Source of the DNA: Asterochloris sp. CNOR1
Lineage: Eukaryota; Chlorophyta; Trebouxiophyceae; Trebouxiales; Trebouxiaceae
DNA length: 64,000 bases
Reading direction: 5' to 3'
NCBI GenBank assembly: GCA_963969365.1
Contig: OZ017763.1
Location: 558,001-622,000 of the forward strand
Position numbers and translations under genes: made by a program. A model generated the notes under the pieces. That model made no database searches, was not told where the DNA came from, and saw only the letters and a program-made list of their open reading frames with translations. Below are positions 12,601 to 24,600 of this stretch, one piece after another. Position 1 is the stretch's first letter, and each line of letters opens with the position of its first letter.

Positions 12601-15600
12601 CAGGGGGCCTGCACGGGAACTGGGCAGCCCTCTGGGACAATGTCAGGCGTGACCACAGCCATGCCGGCCTCATTTGGAACCAGGCCACCAGGGCAGAGCT
12701 CAGGGAGGCCTTGCAGGTGCATTTCCATTGTCAAGCTTGCATCGCGTTGCCAGACCCTGAAGATGAATGCACCATACAGCGGCAGCTGTCTGACACCAAA
12801 AAGCACCAGACAACCGGATGTATCCTGCTATTGCCGCTCTGCTGGTGGTTGCAAATCGAGTGGCAACAAAGTTGCACTTCAAGTGGCACACTGGTGTGCT
12901 ACAGCCTGCATCCTCATACCAGCGCTGCAAATGCCGTTGCATGACTGCCCTCTGTTGGGTTGAGCCATGGTTGGTATATGCAGGCTGGCGTCAGGTGGGT
13001 GATACATGCGCTTCAGTGGCTGGCTAGCAAGCTAGGCTGCAGTGAAGCAAGCCTCTAGGGCGCAGTCTGCTGTTGCTGTGTCTGCTTGGGTGCTGCACTC
13101 CATGCTACAGTGCCATGCTCCAAGTAGTGCCTTTTGCAGGTACCTGGCTGCATGCCTCTCTGCTGGACGGTCACATGTTGACCGCGCTGCAGGCAGAGGA
13201 GTCTTTGCCCCGCCAGGGGTTCCATGTCTGGCAGACAGCAGTGCTGTTCCTACAGCCATTCAACTGCAGCTGGTCTTTCACAGTTGTCACACTGCAGGCA
13301 AACCTCTGTGAGACACGCATGTGCTCAGTGGAGGCAGCTGTGTACCTGAGAGTCCCATTAATGCTTGCAGGCAGAGGAGTCCCTGCTCCGCAAGAGGCCC
13401 TGTGCCTGGCGGACAGCAGTGCCATGCCTGCAGCCAGTGGATGCAGCTTTGCACCTGAAGCCTCCCATTGATGCCTGCAGGCAGAGGAGTCCCTGCTCCG
13501 CCAGGGGCGCATGCGCTCGGCAGATGGTAGCAGCACCCCACCAGTCTGGAATCATTGGGAGTTCAGGGTGCACTACAGCAGCTTGAGACAGCATCTGTGC
13601 CTGGCAGGCGTATACATACGCCTGCTCCTGGAGGGTGTTGACAAGGCAAGCCTGGGGATTCCCGCCTTGTGGCAGCAAATGGGGCAGTCTCTGAGCTGCC
13701 TCACAGGCATGTAATGTTGCTGCCAATTTGAGAAAGGCCAGACGCTTACTGGCAAACACCTGTGCCTGCCTGCATTCCTAGTATGCCTGCCTGGCTCTAA
13801 TGTGTGGGATACTGATATGGTAAAGTGTTGCGCTGGTGGGATGGGCTGTGACTTGCCCGCATGTGTGACCTTGTGACTATGCTCCCAAGCTGCAAGCCAG
13901 TCTGCCTGTTTGCTCTGCAGGGTGCAGTGACCAAGGTGCCTAACCCAAGGGACCTGTTTCAGGCTCTATACCATCACTTCCTTTGCCAGGCAGATGCAGG
14001 GCTGCAGATGCCGGCCCTGCAGCCTGATGCCCGGGGAGGGGAGCAGTCCCAGCAGTTGGGTGAGCTTACTTCATCCTGGGAGTGTGTACTGTGTCATTGA
14101 GTCTTGGGGAGGGTACGGGGTGTGCTTCAGCTGTGCAATAGCTATGCATCAGAGGCATCCCTATGCGTGATGCGAGCGCCAAGGATTAGCCAAGCCAGCT
14201 AGGCGAGCGTGCCACTGGCCTTTGTAAATGGCATGATTGGGCCGTCAGCTGCCGCTGGAGTCTAGGCAAGGGGGTGCCGCACTCAGGCTGTGCAGAGCCT
14301 CAGATGTATTCTGTGGCGTGACGCTGGTGCGGCTCAGCAAGCCTCCTGCTGGCGGGACAAGGGCACTCAGCATGGACTCCTCACTATGCTGCACATCTGG
14401 CTTGGACAGGAGGCATTGACAGTGTGTGGACACCCACCAATGGCTAGAAAAGCTTAAAGAAGGTTTGCTCTGGTGGGTCAGGGGTGTGGTGTCAACACGG
14501 ACTTGGGTGTCCTCACTGAGGACTTGGGTTTCCTCACTGTGCTGCACATTGGTGTAGCTGGTGTGGTTCAGCAGTGCTGTACACTAGAGTTATGTGAGTG
14601 CACCACAGGCAGCTTGTGCAGGTGGCATCGTTCCATCGGGAGGCAGATTTCGCACCGTGTCAGCCGTCCAGCTGGCTGGTGTGCATCAGCAGCACCATGC
14701 ACCAGCCCAAGCAGCCAGACGAGGCTGCTCATGGGTCTTCAAGGCTGTGGTGTCCACCTGTCCTTGCCTTAGGCTTCTCACTGTGTTGTGCATTGGCATG
14801 GTGGGGTGCAAATTGAAGCTTGCATCTGCAAGGTATATCATTCAAGGTCAAGGCGTCCTATCTTGTGCACAGTGCAGACCAAGCCCTGCTTTGCTGTTGC
14901 TCAGCTCGCCACCTGAGAATCGGCAGCCTTGATCTGCCCTATCTGGGTGTGCAGGGCATTCAGGCGGCAGTGGCGGTGGCGGTGGCGCCTCGCATGCGGA
15001 GGCTGAGGCTACTCGCGAGCTCTGTGTCCGGGCCCTGGTGGCAGTGTACAGCGTACATGCAGGCATCATAGGTGTGTGCTGCTGTGTCCAAGTGACCCTG
15101 CTGCGGCTTCCTTTGCGGCAGAGAGCTGGTGCAGAATGTGCAGCAGAGCCTGCTGGCAGTCAGTCACTGACCAGAACGCTGCCGGAACCCAGCCAGTGCA
15201 TGCCGTTGGCCCCTCCCTCACTTGTTGCTTGGTTTTCCCTGCGCACACTCCGTTGACAAGAGCAGTCACCTGTTTGCCCTAAGCCTGTTGCGCTGTTGAC
15301 TGCAACCTTGCTGCATGGCATCAGGGCCCAGAGACCCTGCCAGAAGCAGTGCTTCACTTTCCTCCCCTGACCTGTCGGATCTGCTGCGTGCTGTGCTGCA
15401 GGCCCTGCTAGTGGGATGAGCCCTGCTGGACTGCACCCTGAAACATTGTTCGCATTAGCGCCGGCCGTGCTTTTGAAGGTTCACAAGCTTAGAGGCGTGC
15501 AGGAAGCAGTGCACATGTGTTTGTTTGACCCTACTGACTTGCATGCTGTGCTGCAGGTCCTGTGGATGGCATCAGCCACCTGACAGCCCTGCTGGACCGC

Positions 15601-18600
15601 ACACCCAGCAGGCGTTTGCGTGGGCGCCTGCTGCAGCTGGTGGAAGCCCTGCTGGCGCCTGAAGCTGCCCATGCGGATGACTCAGCCGCCAGGGCTGCGC
15701 GGGAGAATGGGGTGGCCTTCATGGCAGCGGGGGGTGTCCAGCTGATGGCTGACATGGTGGCAGGTGGGGCGTAGCTGCATCCCTGCCCATGCTGAGTGTC
15801 AAGGACAGTCGGTGGTGCTGAAGACGTTCAGCTGCCTGCAGGCTTGCTAAACACAGCACCTTGTCGGAAAATGCAGAAGCAGCAGGGAGTGGCATGCAGA
15901 TCAGCATGTGTTTTTCAAAAGGGTTGCAGGATCAGCAGCAGGGCAGTAGTGAACCGTGCTTGGGCGAAGGGGCTGCTGCTCTTTGTCCAGAGCCCTGTTG
16001 GACACCTGTATGTGCCCTTGTCGCGCTCGGGGCCCCTCACAGGTCAACATTGCCGCTAGCATGTGCTCTGAGCAGTGAGACACTGCTTCCTGGACCCATG
16101 CAGGCGCCCATGAAGCCCAGGAGCGGACCCAGGCCCCCCTGCAGACAAACCTGATCAGCAATGACAGTTTTGCGGAGCAACCGCAGGTGTGGCGCTACTG
16201 TGGGCCGGCCTTGCCCCAGGCGCAGTCCAGAGGCAGCCTGCAGCCTGAGCAGCCTGGCGCTGGGGGCCTTGAAGAGACTGGAGCAGGTGGGTGCCTGCCT
16301 GGTCTGCTGGATGCCAATAGCTGCATGAGCAGGCGATCTGGGTGCTCACCAGTGTCTTGCCTCCTGCAGCACAGCTTCATAGATGCTGTGGGTACCCTCA
16401 GGGGTGCTGAGCAGCTCTGACCCCCAGACATGTGTTCCAGCCAGGCCACTAACCTGCACATCCTGCGGTGCTGGTGTTGTCGTCTAGGTGCGTTTCTGGG
16501 AGCAGAAGCCCTTTGCTGCAGAAGAAACCCCTGATCGAGGCAGAGTCTGAGCAGGTCTGCAGCAGAAGCCACTTGCTCCCAAGCTCCACGGCCTGTCCCA
16601 AACAGGCAGACTCCATTGTGTGTTGTGGCTGTCCCCTGCAGATGGCACCCACCGCACCCCTCTTACCAAGGCAGAGATCAAGCAGGCCTGGAGCAGGGGC
16701 CACCTGCAGCCAGGATCCCTTTTCTGGGCTCCAGGCATGCAGGATGCTGTGGCTCTGTGGCACATTCGTGAGCTGCGGTGGCTGGTGTCTGCAGATGCAG
16801 GTGGGTCTTGTCAGCTCAGAGCTACCTGTGCAGAGGCTCTCTGGCACATGTGCAGGCTTGTGGTGACTGCTGTTTGAAGGCCCAGGCGGCAAGCTACATG
16901 CTGGCCTGCATACCTCAAAGCATCCATGCAATGTGGCCCCCGCTGCTGACCTGCACTGAGCAGCAGAGGGCCTGCTGCAGCCTCGTCCTTCTGCAAAGGT
17001 CCGCGGTGCAGGCAAGCCAGAATCAATGCACCCACATGTATCCATTGCAGGTCTCCTCATGCCTCTGCCTCTGCTGAAGAGGTCATGTGTGTGTTGCAGA
17101 CGGTGACGTGCTCAGCTACTATTTGAATGGCAACCAATTTTCTGATCCAAGGCAAGTATTTGTTCTGGCTGCAGGCACCCTTGGGCCATTTGCAGCCGCT
17201 GAAGTGGCCTTGCGTGTGCTGCACACGCTGGCGCGCCTGCAGCCTGCAGTGGATCTGGCCACAGGGCAGACCCTGCAGCCCCTGCCGCAGGCCCACAGGG
17301 CCATTGCCTCGCCAGAGGTGCTGCCCTACATCGTCCAGGCAAGCCAGCTTTGTGGGTATGGACACAATGTGTTTACCAGACTGCACAGTTCGTGCTTGCA
17401 GGAGTGCTTGTGTCTGCTTCAGGACTGCTCTTCAGGAACATCAGTTGCAAGGCTGGCTGCTATACTTGCTTCCAAGGTGGTGATGCCCTCCCTCCTCGAC
17501 CCTTCTCAGCAGCACAGATATGCAGCCAAGCAACGTGAGGCAGGCACAAGGATGCTGTCTTGCAATGCCAGTGACGGAGCAGAGGGTCGCCAATGCGATG
17601 CCTTGGCATCCATAGCCAAACTTTTGCTTTGACATCTTCCCAGCTGCCCGCTGTTGTACAGCCCCTACTCAGGTGTCACTGCAGATGGTGTTGACGTAAA
17701 GTTATGTTGTGAGTATCGCTGTCCTCTGGTCACAAACCCCTAAGTCTTCCCTTGTGCTGCAGGCCCTCCTAGCAGAACTCATGCTGGTATCCCCCTTTGC
17801 TGCCCCACTAGACTGCACAGACTGTGTTGCCTGCCGCCCTGCTGCCTCATGCCTCCTGCTGCCGGGCGGCTCTTGCCTCCTGCTGCCGTGCCAGCTCTCG
17901 CATGTCTGTCGCCGGTGCAGGTTGGCCAACAGGAGCCAGCACTGGTAATCTCATTCAGCTGCACCAGGGGGGCTGTGTTGGACAGCAGGGCTGACAGTGC
18001 TCAAAGGGCTGCCTCCCTGCTGCAGGTCCTGCTGACAGGCGAGCCGGCGCTGGTGTCCCTGTCTGCTGCCCTGCTTGAAGATATTCTGCGCAGCAATCCT
18101 GACGCCCTGGCAAGCCTCTACCAGACGGGGGCCTTCTTCTTTGCACTGGCGTACTGCGGCTCCAACCTGGCTGAGATTGCCCAATTGTTCAGGGTAAGAT
18201 ACACACATGACATGTCATGTGCCCTGTCTGGTCCCCCAGCACCCTTCACCAGCAGGCAAATGACACAAGCATGCCTAATCAAGTCCTGCTGCTGTATGCC
18301 ATCTGCTGGGGTGCATCACAGCTGCTGCCCTGCATCTTGACACTTTCGTCCAGTGGGGTTTCCAAGCTGTTGCCCAGGAGCCCTAGGATCCATCAAAGAC
18401 GTGCCTCACCCAATAGTGCATCTTGTATGTGCTGTGAGCCAGTGCCAGCCCTTCATGCACAGCCAATCTGTGCTACATGAGAACCTGCCTGGTGCAGCTT
18501 CCAGCTGCACAAGCTGCTTAGCATTGGAACCCCTCAGCAGTCATTCCTAGTGCACCAGCACTTGGTAGCCCACCCCTTGTTTCTTGTAGGTGCCTGCACT

Positions 18601-21600
18601 GGGAGCCCAGATGTCTGTCACAGGTGCTCACTGCTTCACTGCAGCTGAAGAGAAACGCTGTGCACACCCTGTAGGTCTGCCACATGGAGCAGCAATTGAA
18701 CTCCGACCCCTCCTCTCCAAAAGCTGGAATGCTGTCAGCTCACAGCTTCTGCGTGGGCTGCTGCCTCGAAGCCTGCACTATATGAGTGACTGTCTTTAGC
18801 CCCAATCACCAGCATTGCCTTCCCTGCAGGCCTGCCACCTGCAGCGGCAAACCACAGCCGGCCCCTCCTACATAGGGGCTGGCGTCTTGTCAGCGCATAG
18901 CTTTCCGCCTGAGAGCATGTCGCACACATTCAATGCAATGGCCGCCAAACACAAAGCACACCCTGCCCATGCAGGCGTCCCACCTTCAGCAACACTCCAT
19001 TGCCAACCCCTCCTCCCCCGGAGCTGGCGTCCTGTCGACCCGCAGCTTTCTGGGCGGGCTGCTGCCTGAGAGCCTGCTATATGTGCTGACGACCTCTGGC
19101 GCAGGGGCTTTTGCAGCAGCCATGGTGGAGGACACCGACTCGCCTGAGCTGGTGTGGACACACCGCATGAGGGCTGAGCGCCTTGTCCCCCAGGTGGGGT
19201 TGGAAGTCACGCTTTGTTGCTTTGTGGCTTGATCAGTCAGCCTGGCTTTGTATGCTTTTTTGAAATGAAAACTGCATGCCTTTGTGGCAGCCATGGTGCT
19301 GGTTTGTACACATGGGGCTGAGTACCTCGTTCCTTAGTGGGCTGGCTTAAGATCGACATGAGCTGGATTTTGGCAGCTAATTGTTGGCCTGGCTCTGCTG
19401 CCTGCTCAGGTGAAGGCTGCATGCCTTCCTGGCAACCATGAAGGAAGTCACAGATGACCCCAAGCTGGTGTGAACATAGGAGGGCTGAATGCCTTGATTA
19501 TTCACGTGGGGCCGGGGTGCTGAAACTTGACAGAGTAGCTGTCATTGGCTCACCAGGCGGTGTTGCCTGGGGGTGTGTGGGGGGAGGGTGGGAGAAGGAC
19601 TGTGGCCCCGAGTGCCTGTGGTGCACTGGGTTCAGTGCTCTATTGGTGGCTCTATGAGGGTGGCTTCACTTTGGCGGGGCAGCTGCCTTGTCCTGTCCTG
19701 TCCAGTCATAAGGCAACATGGATGTAGCCTTGACTGGTGCTTTCGTTTCCAGATCAACATGCTGTTTTGGCACACTGGCATCCTTTGGATTTTGCCAGCA
19801 GATGACCTGGTCTAGCTTCAGGGTACATGAGTTGAGACTGCACTGCTCACCAAGCATGCCTTTCCTGGTGCTGCAGATGCTGCACCACCTGGCTGACTTC
19901 CCCCGCAAGCTGACTCAGCACAGTCACGCTGTCTATGAATATGTGGCCTGCCCACCTGTTGGTTATCCAGAGCTCACAGACGAGATCTGGTGTCACAGAT
20001 ACTACCTCCGCAACCTGTGCGATGCGGGCCGCTTCCCTGAGTGGCCCATCACGAATCATGTGCAGCTGCTTCAGGTTTGTGATGTTTGGCCCTTGAGTTG
20101 GCTTCTACCTCCATCTTGTGTGTCTCAAGTGCCTGACCTTGCCATCTTGAAAGCGGCCAAGCAGGTGCAAGGAAGCGTACAGTGCAGAGCTGATACGCAT
20201 TGAAGCCCCTTAAGCTTGAACTGCTGCAGGGGCTTCCGCTGTGGGCCTCAACAGCCTTTCAATGCGTGGTGCAGGCGCTGCTGGGCGAGTGGCGAGCTGA
20301 GCTGGCACGCAAGCCCCTGTCAATGACAGAGGCAGACGCCTGCCAGGTGCTGGGTGTGTCTCCCAATGTGCAGGGGCATGTGGACGAAGAGGCGCTGAAG
20401 GCTGCTTACAGGTGCGGTTGAGTGCACAGTTTGCTGCAAAATAGTGCATTTTGGGTGCACCTTTGCTGGCAGGTGACGAGGGAGTCGGCCAGGCTGAATC
20501 CATCAAGCTGCATGCAGGGATGTGAGTTTGTTTGGTGGGGTCAGCATGGTCGTGTAGCTGGAAAAGCACCAAATTCTGTCCAGTGTAGGGGGCACAGGCT
20601 GCACATATGGGTGCAGAACCAGGACACCGTCAGTCAACAAGCCAACAACAAAACCCAGCACAGTACTCCTCAAGTGGCAGCAAAGCTTGCGAGGGCCAAC
20701 TGTTGTGATGGGGGCAGGATGGTCACAGGTTCACCGTGATATACTCCAGGTCTGGCCAAGCCATGTGTGCTGTGCAGGCGCCTTGCACGGCAGCACCACC
20801 CGGACAAGAACCCTCAGGGGCGCGACAAGTTCCTGGCGGTGCAGAAGGCATATGAGCGCCTGCAGGCTGGGGCTGCCAAGGGGCAGGGGCCCCAGGCCTG
20901 GCGCCTGCTGCTGATTTTGCAGGTGCGATGCTGCTTACAGCAGCTACATTTAGCTGTCAGGGGCGTTTGCTAGGCGCAAGGGGCTGCTTGACCCTCCGGT
21001 CAGTATGCATACAGATGGGCGTCGCCATGAGGCCTGTTGCAGTGTCCTGTGTAAGCTCTGTCGAGCACTTTGCAGCAGCCGCTCTGCCTGGACGCTGGGC
21101 ATCCCAGTGTGTCCTGTGCAAGGGCAGCATCCTGTGGGAGCCTCTCGAGCACACAAGCCCTTTGCAGAGGTGCAGCTACCTCACACAGCGTCGGTGCCAT
21201 GCAGGCCCAATGCGTCCTGTTCCGGCGCTACCCTGAAGTGCTTCAGCCGTTCAAGTATGCTGGGTACCCCATGCTGCTGCAAGCCATCACCCTGCCCAGC
21301 AGCAACCAGCAGGCAGGGGGCCAGGGGACGGCTGGCGAGGGACACCAGCTTCAAGAAGGCAGCGCAGACGAGTCAGTACACTTCCTGGACCCCTCCAAGA
21401 TGCCGCAGCTGCAGGTGGGGTGTGCATGGCTCAGTATCGGACTAGCTGCGTGGAGCCTGAGGCAGATGCCTACCTCCCCACTGACATAGCCTTCTGTGTG
21501 CTGACATAGCCATCGGGGCCTGGCACAAGTCCATGTTGCGTCACCTTGTGCAGCTCAGATGCTTATTGCACACCATGCTGGGTGAGAAAGTGAGGTCCTC

Positions 21601-24600
21601 AGGGCCCAGACAAAATGCTAAAGGGGTATGTGAATCTGTGTAGAGGTGTGTGTAGGTTGTGTGTTTCAGTCAAGTCATGTTACTTGCAGTCACAAAGCCA
21701 CACGACCTCATTTGCAATCAGCACTGTAAAGTGCACCTCTTGCTCCCACCCGCAGGCGGCAGTGGAGCTGTGTTGGCTGACCTGCATCTCATCAGAGCTC
21801 AATGGCGCAGAGCTGACCCGGTCTGGGGGCATACTGATCATGGGACGCTTGCTGAGCCGATGCTGCACGGTTCTGCCCTCGGACGTGCACGCCACTGAGC
21901 CCACAGCTGTGGTGGCCACCCATGCCCTCAGGGCTTTTGGGGGCATGGCTGCCTTCAAGCATGCCCGGGAGGAGCTGGCTGAGAGGTCAGGGAGATTGCT
22001 TGATCTCTGCGCCCTACCTGATCTTTTACCTTGAGTCAGGAAGGCTATCGTGCAAGGCTATCGTGCAGGGCATGTAGCACTCTGCATCATCTGCTGCACG
22101 CTTTGGTGGTGCGTTTGCCATGCCACTGCCTTCACTCAGGCTGCCCCTTTATCAGATTGCCAGACGCTCTTAAGCTGCTACTGTGCAGCACTCCTGATCC
22201 TCATGAATCCTGCCATGTGCAGGCCAGGGCTGGTCCGTGATATTGTGCAGTGCTGCCGCCTGGCACGAGCGCCGGCTGCCGTTGATGCTGCGCTGCAGTG
22301 TGTAATCCAGATGACGGCCTCTGCTGCACTCCAGGTGAGCATTCTGCTCAAACCCCCCGCCTTATCTATTCTGCTTGACAGGCCTGCTCCACAAGCCTTG
22401 CCTGCGATCAGCCACTGCTGGCTTGAGCATCATGTCATCCAGACACAGCCCGTCGTCAGCACAGCATGCGTGGCTGGCCTCTGTCACCTTCTAGTGCTAC
22501 ATCTGCCACACCAAATTGTTTCTGACAATCACCGTGCTCTTGACAAGCACCTGTCATCTGCCACCAGCTGTGAGAGCTTGTCCCTCAGCAGGCTGTCGAA
22601 GGACCATCTCCTGACCCAGCATCTGTCCTAGGGTCTCCGTAGGGTCTCTGCTTCAAATGCATTGGAACTGCTGCCTGCAGCTGGTGCTCCTTCAGCAGGG
22701 CGCCCTCATCCAGATCGTTCCTCTGCTGTTTGTGTTTGACGCCACCCACAATGACCGGGACCACCCGCCTGTCTTTGACTTTGGCGGCTCCCCCCAGTAC
22801 CGTGCGGCAGGTTACCTGGCCACCAGCACCGAGCGCAGCAACATGCAGGTGGGCATGCCTGCAGAGGTTCTGCATAAGGGTCCAATGCCGCAGCACTGTT
22901 CCCGCACAGGCTAAAAATCAAAATCGATGCTCTTGCATGACACCTGTTCTGCCTGGTCATGTGCCTTGCTGCTGGCAAGATGGCCAGGACGCTGCAGTAT
23001 GCAAGAAAGGGTGCTTGCAGAGGCCACATAGTATCTGCCAATCCACCTGCTAGTGGCAGCCCAAAGCCATGTGTGGGCTGTGCCTCAGTGTCCCCCACAC
23101 TACTGCATCTCACAGCCTGCTCAACCTTGTACCCGCTGGTGAGCAGTCTAATTGGCCATCAGCACAGAGTTCAGCACCATGCAGGTGGAAGGTGCCTGTG
23201 AATGCCTTCCTGCATCAGGGTCTGCTGCTAGGCAGGGTCTGTTGCACCTACTGACTACTGGCCCTCAGCCTTAATACATGCCGGCAGGCAGCCAGCTTAG
23301 CTTTTAGTCAGGTCCTGGTAGCTGCCCCAGCTCTTGTCTGCATGTTTATTTTGCTCTCATGGGCCTGGCAGGTCTGCCTGATCTAGACCTTTCCACCCTG
23401 GTCCCATATTGCAGGCTGTAATGCGACCTCCTCATGCCACTCCCTGTGCACTTGTCTGCAAGCAGCCTGAAACAATGTCCTGCTGGCAGCCTTGCTCTCG
23501 GCCGACCGCCTCGATGCAGGCCTCGTACTCCCCTGCTTTGCTGTACAGGCCAAGAATCCTGATGCCAGCGCTTTCAAATGGCCACCTCTGTCCAGCTAAA
23601 AGACTCCTCTCTTGCTATGCACGCTACCTGGACCACCATGCCATGCTGGCAGCCCGTGCTCCAGAGCGCCTGGCTGAGAACATTTCCCCTGACTTTGCTT
23701 ATGTCCTCCCATGGACTAGATTGCAGTCTGTGCTCCCGAGATCGCCACATGCATGCGTCTCTGACAGTCTGCTGTCATGCAGGCTGCCAGGAACCACCAC
23801 GCCATGCTGGCAGCCCGCGCTCTGGGACGTCTGGCCGGCCTCACGGGGGGCCAGCTGGCCACCCCTCCCTGCCCGCCAGCCCGTGCTGCGCTGGCAGCCC
23901 TGCTGACTGAGGCACTGGCTGCCCGCCTGGCGGAGCTGGACCCGAGGACCCTGCTGCAAGATTTGAACGGCAGCCTGCTCACTCCACAGGTGGGGTGACT
24001 GCCTGCACTCATCAACAGCAGCACGCCGCTGCAGATCTGCACATGTGAGCTTGAGAGACCCTTTCACAAGAACAGCATGACATCACAATGCAAGGGTGCT
24101 CTATGTGAGGGTTTCAGCTGACTTTAAAGACGTGTGAGCCAGGCTGTTGATGCAATGGCCTGCTACATGCTGCAGGTGATCTGGAATAGTAAGATGAGGG
24201 AGGAGGTGCTGGCACAGCTGGAGAAGTTTGAGGAGGATCCGCAGGCCTCGGCGGCCTCTGCTCAGGTAGGCATCCAAATGGTGTGGGCTGTCCCTTGTCC
24301 AAGCTGCAAGAGGCCTTCTTTAGCACCGTGTGAACATTAGGCATGAACAAGGATCAGGGCGCAGTGTGGCTGTGAGACACCTGCACCCAATGTTCAGCTA
24401 GCAGCTGCGCCACTTGAAATTAAGATGGCTGATCACCTGAGCAGCTGCATGAAAGAGAACAAGAGGGTTGCTTTCATGCTATCTGCTATTTGTACGCCTG
24501 CTGTTGGTCCCAAAGAGGAGCTGCCGTTTGCAGAGCCCTTCTTAGACACTATTCTAAGCTGCTGTCTCCCTTCATTCCCTGCAGGCCTTCAGATTCAAGG

